Source: Cordilura impudica (Eukaryota; Arthropoda; Insecta; Diptera; Scathophagidae). From it: 64,000 bases of DNA. The stretch is taken from assembly GCA_963682025.1 (NCBI GenBank), contig OY821517.1:332611144-332675143 (forward strand), given 5' to 3'. This document shows positions 22,583-34,860 of the stretch, piece after piece; within the stretch, counting starts at the first letter, position 1; every line of letters begins with the position of its first letter. The notes below the pieces were generated by a model, which was not told where the DNA came from, made no database searches, and was given only the letters and a program-made list of their open reading frames with translations. A program made the position numbers and the translations under genes.

Positions 22583-23110
22583 ATAAGAATAAACAAATCC
22601 ATTGTTGTGTTCAAAGTCAATGCCACCATCGTCATCAATATTATTTATTGCCGCTGACTCTTGACTTTTAAATAATTGAATTGGTTTGGGTGTTGAAGAA
22701 TTCTGGGCGTTTGGCAATGATAATGACTGCATGTTATATTTTTCTGGTAGAAAACTTAAATATTGATCCATTTCCCATTCGTTTAGGCGATTGCTACCAT
22801 TAATTTCTAGCTTTTCTCCTGGGTATTTTGTTTTCAATTTGTTTGTAGTGTAGTTATGGGGAAAACTTTGTTGTATCTGTCGTTGAAGTTGTTGCTTTTG
22901 TTTATTCCTCTGATATCTTTGACAATTCCTCAATGATTGAAAACATTTTTTACAATCCAATTCACTTTTCATTAATATTTGACTTATTTGATTCCAAGAC
23001 TTTTTAACAAGTTGAGAATTGCTATGATCTTTTGATTTTTTGTTCCATAAAATTGGATGTTTTTTCATCTCTTGCAAGAGAAGAATTTTCTCAGTTTTTG
23101 TAAACTTCAT
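22583..23110 (-). CDS. MADF-domain protein, first coding exon
   Basis: This starts at ATG 23110 on the minus strand and gives 176 codons to a GTAAGT donor at 22582. Residues 5-75 (EKILLLQEMKKHPILWNKKS, KKSWNQISQIL, CKKCFQSLRNCQRYQRNKQK) follow the MADF pattern: hydrophobic helix, HPILW, a Trp-containing middle helix, then CKKCFQSLRN before a basic tail. MADF domains are Myb-like DNA binders common in flies. Later residues are Gln/Asn/Ser-rich. The gene lies head to head with the ZMYND8-like gene, with about 1.1 kb between. I cannot match it to a named Drosophila gene; the protein is 262 residues. Confidence 0.8.
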
Positions 23111-24264
23111 GTTTTTTTTCTGAAAAAATATTTTTTTATTTTTTTTTTTTGAATTTTAAAAACCGATTTTTTTTAAAGACTTTTTTTATATAAATATTAA
23201 AAAAAGTTCAAAGTACTTTTAAAATAAATAGTTAAATAGATTTTTTAAAACATATATGTATGTATATTAAAAGTATTTAAGAAAGTTGTAGCCTTTAAAA
23301 CGGATATGGTGTAGATCGAGCATAAAAAACCTATAGTTAATCCTGGATTAATCTTTTAATAGTCTTTAAAAAAGCAAGATTTAGATCTAGGTCCAAAGCG
23401 ATCAAATTTATTCTCTTCGTGAATTCAAAATTGTTCCCATTTTTGATGTCATCAGTCGAATCATGAGAAGTTTACAACACATTAAGAAAAAATATAATTT
23501 TCTTTTCGAATCAGTTTTTAAAATTAATTGAATAACTTAAAGTGAATTACCTTTGAATTATTTCGATTCGGAATAAAATGCGGTTTTCTTACAAGAGAAG
23601 AAAGTTTCTCCCATGGAAAATTTAGATTTTCCGATCTGTGTCGATCGATTTGTTAATATTATGTATTTAAACTGTCTCTGAAACTTATTGGCACATTTTG
23701 TACAGCGAATGTTTTAAAATTTGTATGATAATATTTCGTAACATTATTTGCCCACCATAATTTTAAAAGTTCCACTAAATGAAAATGTTTTTTTCGTTTT
23801 CTTAAATTCTTATTTTGGTTTCGAATTTAGAACACACATTTTAACCAAATTTGTGCTAGATTATCTCTCATAAGAAGTAAGTAACATATTTTTGTCATGT
23901 CATACGAATGTTTTTTAAATAAAACATATTTTTTTTTTAAATATGTCGATTTTGAAAAGGTAACCCATTTCACCACAATTTCTTAATTTCACCTTAAATG
24001 TATATATTAATATATTTTTCTTAGTTTAATAACATTTAATTTATTAGAAGTAAGTTCATTTATTATTGTCATGTCATTTGAATATTGTTTTTAATAAAAC
24101 ATATATAAAAATATATGTGATTTAGAGTTAAAATTAATCAAGAGAAAAAACATTTCACCAAAATTTCATACTCTCACCATAACTCTACACTTGTAACAAA
24201 TTTTAGTGGCATGGCAGCTCTATTTTATAATAAAAAAGAAAGAAAACAAACAGAAAAATTAGCG
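23111..24264. other. Divergent intergenic region (shared upstream region)
   Basis: Between the MADF gene start and the ZMYND8-like 5' exon. It is AT-rich with T runs at 23115-23180. The stretch AACATATTTTTGTCATGTCAT at about 23882 recurs loosely at about 24050 as part of a local duplication. Promoters of both genes should lie here, but no clear TATA box or factor site can be assigned. Confidence 0.4.
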
Positions 24265-24784
24265 TAGCATCAGTTTAAAGCTCAGCTGAAGTGTTTTTAT
24301 TTTTAAATTAAATTAAAAATTATATATAAACTTAATTAGGTAAAAAAAGCTAAAAGTTTAATAAACAATTGAACGATTAAACCATAAAATTTGCAAGTAA
24401 AAGAAAGAATTAAGAAAATAGTAGCAAGCATTGCAAAAAAAAAAACAGCGAGAAAAGAGAAGAAGAAGAGCTATACAAAACAGGAATTATTCAATACACA
24501 ACAACACTAACCAGAAAAAACATATAGCGAAGTGAAATGCAAGACGAAAAATGTATTGGTTAATTTGGTCCACAAGAGTGATTTAGAAAGAACGAATTTA
24601 CAAACCCTAAACTAAAAATTATTTTCATTGTACGCAGAAGAGTAATAATCAAGAAAATATATTATTGCAAATAATTAATTAAAAACGGTACACAGCGAAA
24701 ATCTTATCTACTTTTTTGGATTTTTTTTGGTTAGTGGAGACTTGCACAGAATTGAGTTTTGTTTGCATTATTCCATGTGATAAG
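24265..24784 (+). other. Probable 5'UTR exon of the ZMYND8-like gene
   Basis: A long A-rich stretch without coding potential, of the sort common in fly 5'UTRs (AAACAGCGAGAAAAGAGAAG and similar), ends in GATAAG followed by gtatgt at 24785, a good donor. The next acceptor (tttttctag, ending 28650) begins the exon holding the start codon. The 5' end is a guess; cDNA would be needed to fix it. Confidence 0.4.
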
Positions 24785-25264
24785 GTATGTATTTTTACCA
24801 AATATCTTCGAAATTATGAACAATTTAAATGAATTTAATTTTCTTTTATCTTCCTAAATACATATGTTGTTGGTCAAGACATTTGCATATTGTGGAATTG
24901 TCCGTCCATTGCTTACAACGTATTACGTACAGTAATTATTGTTGGCCGTCGTTGTCGTCTGGTTGGTTGATTCGTTGGTTGGTATCATTTATTGTCTTGT
25001 GTACACATAAGTTTTGTTTGTGGTATTGGTGTTTTTAGGTCTTCGTCGTACATTAAACGTTTTATCGTCTGTCTGTCTCTTTGACTGTTTTTCTATTGGT
25101 GGCTTTATGCATTTCAACTTTTTTTGCTTTTCTTATACATATGTTGCCAGTTAAGCTGGGCCACTTTCAATATTCGGGTTTTTAAATAATCAAAAATCAA
25201 CATAATTTTAGCAAAAAAAAAAAAATCAATCTAGACTTGTTTAGGGAAAGTATAATTGTTCACC

Positions 25265-25740
25265 TTTTAAAGGAAAAAATGTGCAGGGCTACAGACCAGC
25301 GGAAAGATGCGGAAATTGCCGATTAGCTATTCGAAGCAAAGTAAAAAAGCAAAAGATGGTTCTAAAAAACTGCTTCGATATTTTATAAAAAAACTAAAAT
25401 GATGTTTAATGTCAGATGAAAACTACCTTTTCCAACATCCAGATCATAATTTTTATATTGCTGGTGCTTGCACAAATGTGGACGAAATATTTTAGTCCCA
25501 AAAACAACAGTTTCCTAAAAAATTCTTAGTTTGGCAAGCATTTTGCACTGGCGCTATAAGCACGGATATTTACATCAAAGAGTGCTTGGAAAAGTGGTAA
25601 CTTCGATTCGTAAGACAGCACGTAAAATCCACTTTTTGTTTTCTGGCTGACCTTGTCTGATGTCACATAGTAAATCCACTATTTAGTGAAATTTGGGTAA
25701 AATAGTCATGTCAGGCTCCAATAAATAAGCCAATAATGCC
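25265..25740 (+). pseudogene. Tc1/mariner-superfamily transposase relic
   Basis: The frame around 25405-25600 reads CLMSDENYLFQHPDHNFYIA, then FPKKFLVWQAFCTGAISTDI and YIKECLEKW, the DDE core region of Tc3-like transposases, with the middle catalytic Asp in SDE. A following WPDLASCH-like piece is reduced to FLADLV. Stops break it. It lies in the first intron of the ZMYND8-like gene. Confidence 0.6.
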
Positions 25741-25839
25741 ATAAATTTTTCTCAGAAGGTATATTTTTTCAACAAGAAGGTCACAAAAAATATAAAATCC
25801 CTAAGGAGGGAATTCGGAACAAATAATTTTTATTTGTTC

Positions 25840-26660
25840 GGACGAGCTTTTCGGTTGTTCAACTTAGTTTAAACAAACTCGTATTTTTATATATTAACTA
25901 AGTTTAGTTAACCTATGTATATTTATAAGGCCGAGTTTTCAGGGTGTAAGTTAAACTTAGTTTAGGTAACACGCATTTTCAAACACTAACAACTTTTAAG
26001 TTATTTAACTAAAGCGTTCAGTATCCTGATTTTAACTAAACTAAGTTTAATTGACATCACAAAAACACGATCTTTTAACTTTTAAATATTTAAATAATAA
26101 AGAGTTAAAAACTTGAGTTTACACAAACTAACATCCCAAAAACTCATTCTAAGAATGTTTTCTAAGAATGATTTTTCTGTTTGTCAATCAATTTTAGTTT
26201 GATTTAACTGTATTTTTAAAATCTTTAGACAAGTAGTTTAAAGTTGTAAGAGCAAGTTTTTGAGATGTCAATTGAACTTAGTTTAGTGAAATTTACGATA
26301 TTTAAGGTTTAAGTAAAATACTAGTATAACTAAACTGAGTTTAACTGACATCACAAAAATTTGGTCTAATAACTTTCAAAATATTTGACTAAAGAGTACA
26401 AAAAGATTGATTGACATCCCAAAAACTCGGTCTTATTTATAACTTTAAACTCTTTGAGTAAATATTTAAAAAATTTACATTTAATAAAACGAATTTTAAC
26501 TGATATATCAAAAGTCCAGTTTTTGAATTTGTTTATTTTTTTTTTATTTGTTTATTTTATCGAGCCCCGGGGCCATATACGATTAATTTAAAATAAATTC
26601 GTATATAATTTCTGTTAATTTAACTTAGTTTTCGTTAAAATGTCAGATCAGGGATTGTTT
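25840..26660. repeat. Degenerate repeat rich in ACTAAGTTTAGTTAA phrases
   Basis: The phrase AACTAAGTTTAACTGACATC, followed by CAAAAACTCGGTCTT-like text, returns about six times in both orientations (for example near 25885, 25960, 26040, 26265, 26330, 26490 and 26625). No coding. It may be a MITE cluster or a single element with internal repetition. Confidence 0.5.
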
Positions 26661-26787
26661 TTTTTTTATCGTGTTAAAGTCCTTAGAAAAACAATTTTGC
26701 TGTTCTACGTTCTACGTAAAAGTGGAAACTGAACTATTTAGTCGTTTTTGTATAGTCTTAAATAGCGTTCTTTAGAAACCCTCTAAA

Positions 26788-27160
26788 TTAATAGACCCTT
26801 TTGCGTGGCCTGGCTGCACTGATGTACAGGATATAAATAAGTTTTTGCCAAAAATTGAGAATTTGTTTTTCCCATCTTCCTGACAGCATGCGGATACCGC
26901 GATGGAAGAATGCTTCATCTATTGAGGCTATCAACGAATAGACCCAATTTTTGGTCTCTTCATATGTTGTGAAGTGCTGTTCAGACCGGCAATGTGACGT
27001 CGATTGATACAAGTGGAGCAATGTCTGGTGAATCTGGTGGGTGGGTTAAAACTTCTCAATTGGACGAATTTTGTCGGATCTGGAGTAGCGAAGGTCATTG
27101 CTTCTCATTGAGTGTTCGAATCAATCTCATCAATTGTGTTCAGTAAACAGACACAGTAAT
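26788..27160 (-). pseudogene. mariner transposase C-terminal relic
   Basis: The minus strand reads PPDSPDIAPL near 27045, then TTYEETKNWVYSLIASIDEA and FFHRGIRMLSGRWEKQI. These are the PYSPDLAP motif (with the last catalytic residue of mariner) and the conserved end of mariner transposases. The frame is broken between the blocks. Confidence 0.7.
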
Positions 27161-28650
27161 GAGACCATTGGTTTTAGCAGCTTAATATACACAATTAAAA
27201 GCTGTTTCCAACAAGTGTTTTTTCTATGAATATTTGGCTTAGCTGTAGATGTTGAAGCATGTCAAAAATTTTAAGCTTATTTGTACACCTGATAGTTTAA
27301 AATAGTTCAGTTATTAACCAATTCTTTTGCTTAAAAATTTGCAGTGATATCTCAAGAACCAGCTTAAACTTATACGTATATTTGGCCAAATCGATGTTAA
27401 TTGATTCTGACTTCAAAAACTTTTTTATTGCTTGGCAGACGAGTATTGTTTGGTAAAACATAATCATACTGTCGCTGGAGTTGCTCCAAAACTGCCAGGA
27501 TTCAAATATGATTACAAAATTTTGATACCAATTTTCTTTTTAAACCTTAAATAATGACGACAACCGTCAATATTTAACTTTGCGTACATAATTTAGCTGA
27601 AAATTTATGTAGGCTGGCTGCTTTTCGGTCAGATTAAGTTAAAGGATCGGGTCTTGGGCTGCCTACCTTAGATTTAACATGAAAATTAAAAATCGACATT
27701 AGCAACTAATTCGAAAACTAACTACATTTGGAAATTAAGGCGGTCAGACTTACAAGTGCAAATTTTCAAAATATTTTTTTTCGCAAACAAATTTTTCACT
27801 TTAACGAACCGTTAAACATAAAAACAAGCCCTAGCATACTTAACAATTAGGCCAGGGTCATAACATCTTACAATAAAATCTGACCTTAAAATAAGAAAAT
27901 CTTTTACCTAAAAGAATTTAAAATTATAAGTTTGCTTTTAAATACACAATTCGTAGCTTGAAATATAGTTTTAACAAAATTTGTGTAGAGAAAATATAAA
28001 AAAGAAAATAATGATTTATTTAAAACATGAAAGAAAACTCTACACAATTAACAAGCACAATTAATATAGAGCCCTCTCACCGTTATAAACAAAAGAGAAT
28101 TCGAAAAAAGAAAAAAATTACAAATTCTAAGAGCAACAAACAAAAAGTCTACAATTGCCATGTGTTAGTTTTTGTTGTTGGTAGTCAGTCAGTCAGATAG
28201 TATTAATTGTATTGCTTTGCTTGGCTCCCATTTTGCGTATTATTTTGTATATAACTTTTTTTTCATTTTTTTATTGTTGTCTTTTCGTTTAATTTCTTTG
28301 ATAATATTTTTTAAATGTTGGTGTTGTTCATTCGGTACGTAAACTGGCCACGATTCGCTAGACAATTTTCAATAACATTCGGTTCTTTCATTCGGCTGAA
28401 TTTAGTAGAGGCCTCTTCTGCATAACAAATTGCAACTATAAACGAAAAAAAAGAGAAAAACAAAACAAACAAATCAAATATAATAAAAAAAAAAAGAAAT
28501 ATGAAAAAAGTGGATTAATGTGGGCTGACATTAAAACGAAAATATCTGCTGCAATTTACTACAACACGACACTTTTAGGAACTTATGTAATTTAATTAAT
28601 ATTTAAGAATTCAAATCACTTATACATTTTTTTTGGATTTATTTTTCTAG
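27161..28650. other. Intron DNA of the ZMYND8-like gene
   Basis: No transposase or gene is recognised. GTCAGTCAGTCAG occurs at about 28180. The sequence ends in a pyrimidine-rich acceptor TTTATTTTTCTAG at 28650. Confidence 0.4.
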
Positions 28651-28738
28651 CATTACATTGCAGACTCGTTGTAGTAGTTAAGCTGAGAAAAAGTTGGAAT
28701 TTGTTATAGTTGTTGCTGTTGTTGTTCAACTAGACAAT

Positions 28739-30289
28739 ATGGAAAAAACTGATACGACGATGGCTGATGATAGCCTCGATTCAGTACCACAACCTACATA
28801 TGAAGCTTTAGAAGAAGAAGAACCGGAAGAAGATAATATTCTAAATACAAATTCATCACTGACATTGGAGTCGGAAGATATTCTCAATAATTCATACTTG
28901 GAAGACGAAGAAAATCCAGAAGAAGACGATGATGAGGAGCAGGATATGGAACGAAGAAGTAAAAATCCTAAGAAAGCTAAAACATTAAGTAACGAACCAA
29001 ACGAGGACAATGATGAGGAGGACGATGAAGAAGAAGCAGAAGAAGAAGAAGAAGCAGGAGAAGAAGAAGAAGTAGAAGAAGAAGATGGTGATTTTGAAGT
29101 TGAAGCTGACTTGGATATTAATCCCCAATCGTATATAGGAAATGTAACATCAGAAAAACATGATTCCCTAATTGTACGAAATAATAATGTCATAGTTAAG
29201 AAAATTACGATTTGTTCGAATAAAAATTCCAATCCCAACAAAATTGATAAACTAAAACAACAAGTCACATCTTTGGCAACAAAGAAACTACAAACTGCTG
29301 TAGCTATCACCGACATAAATAAAACACTGCAACAACCACGTAGCAGTACGCCCATGTACAGGGAATATTTAGCATTGCAAAAATCTGTTAACGATTCGAA
29401 AATCCTAACGGAATTTGTTACCGAGACGGCCAATGAAAAACCACGAAAATTACGTTTAAAAGATTCAGCCAACACATCAGCAATATCTTCAACATCAAAT
29501 ACAGATCATTCATATTCATCGCTAAGAAAAAGCCACAATAGTAATACACAATTAACACCGGATAAAGGTTATGAGGATGCTAGCAATTGTATAAGTCCGT
29601 CGTCACAAGCTAAACGTCAACATAACAAACGTTTTGCACCTTTAAAATATGGTGACGCTGATGTAGTGGTGGATGCTGCAGCGAATGCACCGCCGCGATC
29701 GCGTAGCAAGAGCATGCATAATAGTGAGTTAGCTCAGGCTGGTTCAGATAAAAAGCTAAAGAAATGGCCTTCCGAAGAACGTTTACTCAAACGAACAAAT
29801 ATGCGTTCGGAAAACTCAGAATTTGTACAAAAACAATTGGATTTCCTGCAACGTGTTATACACTCGTGTGAAACACCACGCAGTCGTTCACGATCAAGAT
29901 CTAAATCGGCCGGCAGATCAAGGTCAAGCGGCAGAAAGACTCCTCCATCAGTTATAGAACCTGTGGAGGGCGGTGGAGTAGGTGGTGTAGTGGTGGTTGA
30001 TGGCAGCCTAACAGGTGGTGGAAACCAACAAAAACCTTCAAAAAATATTGCTTACAAAGAACGTTCATCGAAACGCAGTAAACATGAGGCTGGCATCGAA
30101 CATGATGATATACAAATGTCTCAACTTTCACAAGTGTCATTAGTGGAACCCATTGATCAGTCCGATGATGTATCAATTAACGAGAGTAATACTTCTATGA
30201 TGGGTGTTGGTGCAATTGCTGACAGTTCTATGACGGATGTTGATAATTTAGATGCTGAATTGAATGCGTTATGGCTACCACCACCTAAG
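28739..30289 (+). CDS. ZMYND8/PRKCBP1-like chromatin reader, first coding exon
   Basis: The protein is an orthologue-like relative of vertebrate ZMYND8 and Drosophila CG1815, a PHD-bromo-PWWP histone reader working in nuclear corepressor complexes. The start is ATG 28739 (MEKTDTTMADDSLDSV); an open stretch upstream to 28694 lacks an ATG and lies in the 5'UTR. This exon gives 517 codons, all low complexity: an acidic Glu/Asp block (about 85-125), Lys/Asn-rich parts, a Ser/Arg block RSRSRSRSKSAGRSRSSGRK (about 381-400) and a Gly/Val-rich piece. No folded domain is visible. It ends ...WLPPPK at a gtaaat donor (30290), phase 0, and joins the PHD exon at 40036. The whole gene spans 1,577 codons in the window and runs off the right edge. 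Confidence 0.9.
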
Positions 30290-30326
30290 GTAAATTTTAT
30301 ATATTTTGTATAAATATTATATATTA

Positions 30327-30782
30327 GTTTGTCATTCCATTTGTTACGCATCGAAAATTGCTTTTGCGACCACATAAAGCATATATACATATTTTTGATC
30401 CTTATAACCACTCGAGTCGATAAAGTGATGTCCGTCCGTCCGTCTGTCGGTCCGTCTGTCTGTTAAAATCATGTTAATTCATAAAATATACCATTAATTT
30501 GGGTAAATTCAGAATAATAATGTTAGTCATTATTTCGAGCAGGTTGGTATTTAAAATGGGGTAAATCGGACATCATTGTAGCATGATATGACCTAAAATG
30601 TGGAGACATATCTAAAAAATGTTAAAAATTCATTGTAATAACTTAGTACAGTTTATCAAATTGTTTACTTTTTCAAATATTTTGTTTACATTTGTTTTAA
30701 ATAATGCAATAAGTTCAGATATGAATGTAAACTCAGTGGAGGGTAGCAGAGATTCGGCATAGCCGAATTTAACACTCTTGTT
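30327..30782 (+). repeat. Repeat family G (second GTCY family), copy
   Basis: It begins GTTTGTCATTCCATTTG, has GTCCGTCCGTCCGTCTGTC at 30430-30448, CGGACATCATTGTAGCATGA, and near the end ATTCGGCATAGCCGAAT, a perfect hairpin-forming palindrome, then TTAACACTCTTG. Other copies: 2181, 44168 (inverted) and 58475. It sits 40 bases after an exon. Confidence 0.65.
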
Positions 30783-31152
30783 TTTTTTTCGTCAAATTTC
30801 TTAAGCAGAAAATTAATTAACTTTCGGCGAGTTAATTTATTAACGACAGATTTATAGCCAGGATTCTAGTGCATCTTATAAATAGAATGCAAGGGTATCA
30901 ACAACACATTGTTTTGAAATTCTCTACTTCCACTATCTACAAGAATTTCAAGGGCTGCTTTCTTCCAAGAGTAAGAATTCTTGCTACGAATATGTCCTAA
31001 GCCATGAAGAGGCCTTACCCGGAACTCATGGTGTAACCTTTCATTATAACTTTCACATTTTGTTTTTTAAATTTGTAAGTTGGTATATTTTTTTTGTGGA
31101 AACTATTACTCTTTATATATCGCACGTTTCGTTTCAGCCCATCGAAAATTTA

Positions 31153-31787
31153 GGCCCTTATTATGAGTTGCATTCGATCTTCGATATTCGCTGGCTATCG
31201 AACATCGACTATCGAATGTCAAATTCGTATTATGAGCTGGCAGCACGGTCGAAAATTTCGTTGTACAACGAATTTTCATTCGAACACAATTTTGCTTTCG
31301 ATGCTGGATGTCAGTTTGTAAAACTGATTGAAAATATAAGTTGTAAATTATTTTAATTTCATGAGATTGATCTGCCTTGTATGCGTTGTCGCAGCAGTTC
31401 ATCTGTAGTAGGCAGCAATTCTATAAACGCCTCCTTGCAGTCGAAAATTTGCTATAAATCTGTAAACAAATGGTACCCTTGTTAAAATCTCGCATACTTA
31501 CATATAGGAATCCATTTCCAAAATGTTGGAAGCATCTCTCATGATGAAGCATTCATCTTCATCAGACGACCATAGAACCATAATTCCATGTTAATGAATA
31601 ATTAATTATTTTTTTTTCTTTAATAAATTTGTAAATAATGTTTATAGTGCCAGCTGATAAATATGTACTATTGTGAATAATCCAATTGAGTGAAATTCAC
31701 AATAGAGATATTTTATCGAATGTGCGCCATAATACCAAATGAAAATTCAGTTAATTCGACCATAATCGAAAATCATAAATTTTGTTT
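31153..31787. mobile_element. MITE family C, copy 2
   Basis: CCTTATTATGAGTTGCATTC at the left, then CTATCGAACATCGACTATCG, the same inner inverted pair CTATTGTGAAT...ATTCACAATAG, and TAATCGAAAATC at a damaged right end. It parallels 4958-5550 over its length. Confidence 0.65.
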
Positions 31788-32211
31788 TGTTATGTATTGT
31801 TTTTCAAATGTTTATACACCTTATATTTAGAGTAAGGATTTTTGAGTATCTCATATTAATAGGCAATGCGATTTCTTGTGACTGATGTAACTTTGTCAGT
31901 TTTAAACCGATTTTTACCAAACATACCTCATTTGAAAGGTATTTCTTTTTAGCTGCTCACCAGATCTGCAGATCTGCTCACGTCTGGGACATTTTTTAAA
32001 GTAAAATTCATTTAAAGTTGCTGCTAACACGTACATAAAATTATACAATGCTGAGTGTGTGTTTATTAAATTTGTTAATATGTTTCCAAAAATTGTATAT
32101 GAAAAGTCCTGGACATAAACCATTAACGACAATAACGCAATCGAATATCATTATAATAATTCCATATCACACGCCCTGTGTTGAATTGTGAAATTGCCTA
32201 AAATTAGCATA

Positions 32212-33121
32212 GGGTACGTTCATAAATGCAGTAAATTTGTGCATCACTGCGACAGTTATGCCAAGTTTTGGTGCTGATGCGTGATCAGTTGTTGCAGATG
32301 CTTTGTTACTGCTCAACAATTGCACAGAGTTTGCTTTTTAGAACGTTTTGCAAAAGATAAAAAACATGTTCACCACAATAACATTAACAAATATTATTGA
32401 AAATCTTGATTCTAAAAAGGACAACTTTTTGTTAACTTATAATAAAAATAGAATTAAAAGAAAGATGACACGACTTTTGGTTATTAGAAATCAATTAAAA
32501 CGAAAAAGAAGGCGGATTCCTAAAATTTTTTGGTCTACTACTGTGATATGTAATATTAAAGAAAAAACAACTGTGACATTTTTATTTATTTTTTCAATTA
32601 TAATATTAATTTAAAAAATTAAAATTGTGTTTTATGCCGTATATGTTTATTGTGTAAAACTTTTTGTTTTTGGAAAACAAAAAACTAATGTGAAAATTGA
32701 CAAAAGAATATTATTAAATAAAATTCATCCCTGAAGATGCTGGAAAATACCCAGCGAAACGTCGGAGTTTGAAAATGAAATAAATAGTCTTTTATTTATT
32801 TTTTAAAAATAGTGACCTTGAAAGCCCATTTAGAAAAATTCTAAAACACATGATATTATTTAAATTTGTATTAACAATATTTATACAATGCACTACTTAC
32901 TCTTCCATTCTGCACCAATGTTTAATTTTTTTTAACTTCGCGCTCTATTGCATCAGTAATTAAAATGATGCCACAGTTGCAAAAATTTGCGGCATCACTG
33001 TCAATTGTTTGCATAAAAAAAACTTTTGACGGAAATCAGTGCTGCCAAGTGATGCTTTTTTGAACGATTTACTTTAATTATGCTGCAGTGATGCATAACT
33101 ACTGCATTTACGAACGTACCC
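32212..33121. mobile_element. 910-bp TIR element of unknown family
   Basis: Terminal repeats GGGTACGTTCATAAATGCAG and, on the other strand, GGGTACGTTCGTAAATGCAG agree at all but one base. Subterminal regions are rich in TGCATCACTG words in both orientations. The insertion duplicated at most two or three bases (AT). An 88-codon basic frame at 32348-32614 resembles nothing I know. A hammerhead-like motif lies at 32724-32772. Confidence 0.7.
32724..32772 (+). ncRNA. Hammerhead-ribozyme-like motif
   Basis: CTGAAGA (fits the CUGANGA core), U, stem GCTGG/CCAGC closing AAAATAC, then GAAA and CGTC. Flanking TCC and GGA can pair as the first base pairs of stem I around a GUC cleavage site. Stem III is almost absent, as in the minimal hammerheads of Penelope-like retroelements. 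No Penelope reading frame was found nearby. Activity is unproven. Confidence 0.45.
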
Positions 33122-33651
33122 ATGCCTTTAGGTGGGTGGTTCAAATACCTTCTGTGTGTTCAACAAATATTTATAATGAAATAAATTTAAATGAAATAAA
33201 TTTAGATTTAAAAAACATCGAAAGAAATAAATTGAATGAAAAAATAAAATTTCTTTGAATTTGCGCTCGAATTTCGATGGCTGGGATCTGCTAGTATTCT
33301 TAAATCAAATATGAGTCACCCTAATTACAGTCGGTGACAATACAATGGAAACTTTTATCAAAATATATTTTTGACGACTTTGAACGGTCAATATAAAAAA
33401 ATTGGATTCTAAAATTAAAAAATCTTTAAAATTTGTATGTTTTATTTATTTAAAAAAGAAAAAAATATTAACATAAAATAACTTGAGATAAAAAAAAAAC
33501 AAAACTGCTGACAAAATATTTGAAACCTTTACTATATAATAACTATTTTTGGTTTCAATATTTTGTTGGTTCGCCACTATTTTTTATTACTGCTTCACAA
33601 CGCGAGGCACAAAGTCAATTAAATTGTTGAATCTGAATTAACTAACTGTCT

Positions 33652-34442
33652 CTATGAGATCTGTTTTGTTTCTGTAATTTCTAACTGCATTACATTGTTA
33701 ACTTTTTCGGTTAAAACTTTGGATGCATGTTTTGGGTCATTGTCATGTTGGAGCTTCCAGACCAGGGGAATATTTTCCTCCACGTATGGTTCTATTACGT
33801 GATTTAGAATTTGCTTGTATATAATTTCAGTCATCTTTTACTACATCACTTGGACCCATTCCTTGGCCTGAAAAGCAACCCTACCATAATATGTATTTCC
33901 ACCGCCAAACTTAACAATTTTATTTGTATATATTGGATGTATTCTTTTTTCCTCTGGCCATCGTACAAACTTTCTGCCACCATGGCTTCTTAAATTAGAC
34001 TTTGACTCATCTGAAAAGAGAACAATAGTCCAATTCCATCTTGGCCAGAACACATGTTCTTTAGCAAAATTTTTGCGAGCCACACGATTTTTCGCTGCTA
34101 TCAGCGGTTGCTTCACATGACGATAACAACCAAGATCAGCCTCAATTGCTCGTCGGGAATTAGGTCGAGCACATATTTTTAATTTCAGATTGTTAATGAC
34201 CTCTTTAGGTAGCATTTTTGGAAATTTTGTTAAACGTTTGCTATTAAATTATCCTGTCTTTGACTCGTTTTATGGGTTCTGCCTCATAAATGTTGAGTCT
34301 TTCACGATATTTCTAAATAATTTTTGAAATTATGGATTTATTCATAGAATATTTCTCACAAAATTCTATTTTACTTAAGACCAGCAGTAAAATTATGTAT
34401 TATTCTAGTGTTTAACTCTTCACAAAACTTTATTCTTGCCAT
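33652..34442 (-). pseudogene. Tc1-like transposase, disrupted
   Basis: On the minus strand from ATG 34442: MARIKFCEELNTRII, stops, then SRRAIEADLGCYRH (HTH end), then VARKNFAKEHVFWPRWNWTI, VLFSDESKSNLRSHGGRKFV with a catalytic Asp, IVKFGGGNTYYGRVA, and WKLQHDNDPKHASKV with the second catalytic Asp region. This is the Tc1 order. Frames break between the blocks and the last catalytic segment is not seen. Confidence 0.75.
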
Positions 34443-34860
34443 TATTTTTTAGTAATTTATTATAAGATTAACACAATGAAAAATACACTTGTATTTTAAA
34501 AATAGTTGAAAGAAAACGTCAGAAATTATAACAGCCGTATTCATAAAAATTTTAAACAGCATTTCAAATCATTGTTAAGCAAAATTCAATAAAATCGTAT
34601 TCATAAATCAATTTTATCTTAAAATACCTATTTTAAACCTTGTGTAAGTAAATAAATAGTATAACAAATATATATTTTTTAAAATCATACAAGCACCAGG
34701 AATATTATCCTTAGATTTCACTTGAATCGGACTATCCTACTGGCGTGGCCAAGGCTCGACCACTTTCCGTACAAATGTATAAAAATATGCACTTCATAGA
34801 TGTTCGACATCATTTTACAAAAAACTTTCAAAAAATTCATCGTATAATCTATCTATGTAT

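Larger units (their letters stand above)
31849..33294 (+). mobile_element. Helitron-like family H copy split by a TIR element
   Basis: TCTCATATTAATAGGC at the start, CTCGAATTTCGATGG hairpin and CTGGGATCTGCTAG followed by T at the end. The middle is interrupted at AATTAGCAT (32210) by a 910-bp inverted-repeat element; the Helitron resumes with ATGCCTTTAGG at 33122. In intact copies these join as TTAGCATACCTTTAGG. Confidence 0.7.

Noticed and set aside
28726..29475. 249-codon minus-strand frame full of Ser
   Set aside because: It is the antisense shadow of the Glu/Asp-rich part of the ZMYND8-like exon (GAA/GAT read backwards as TTC/TCx).
31060..31402. Overlapping 98-codon frames on both strands
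   Set aside because: They lie in MITE C; similar frames at 4947-5331 arise from the other copy of the same MITE.
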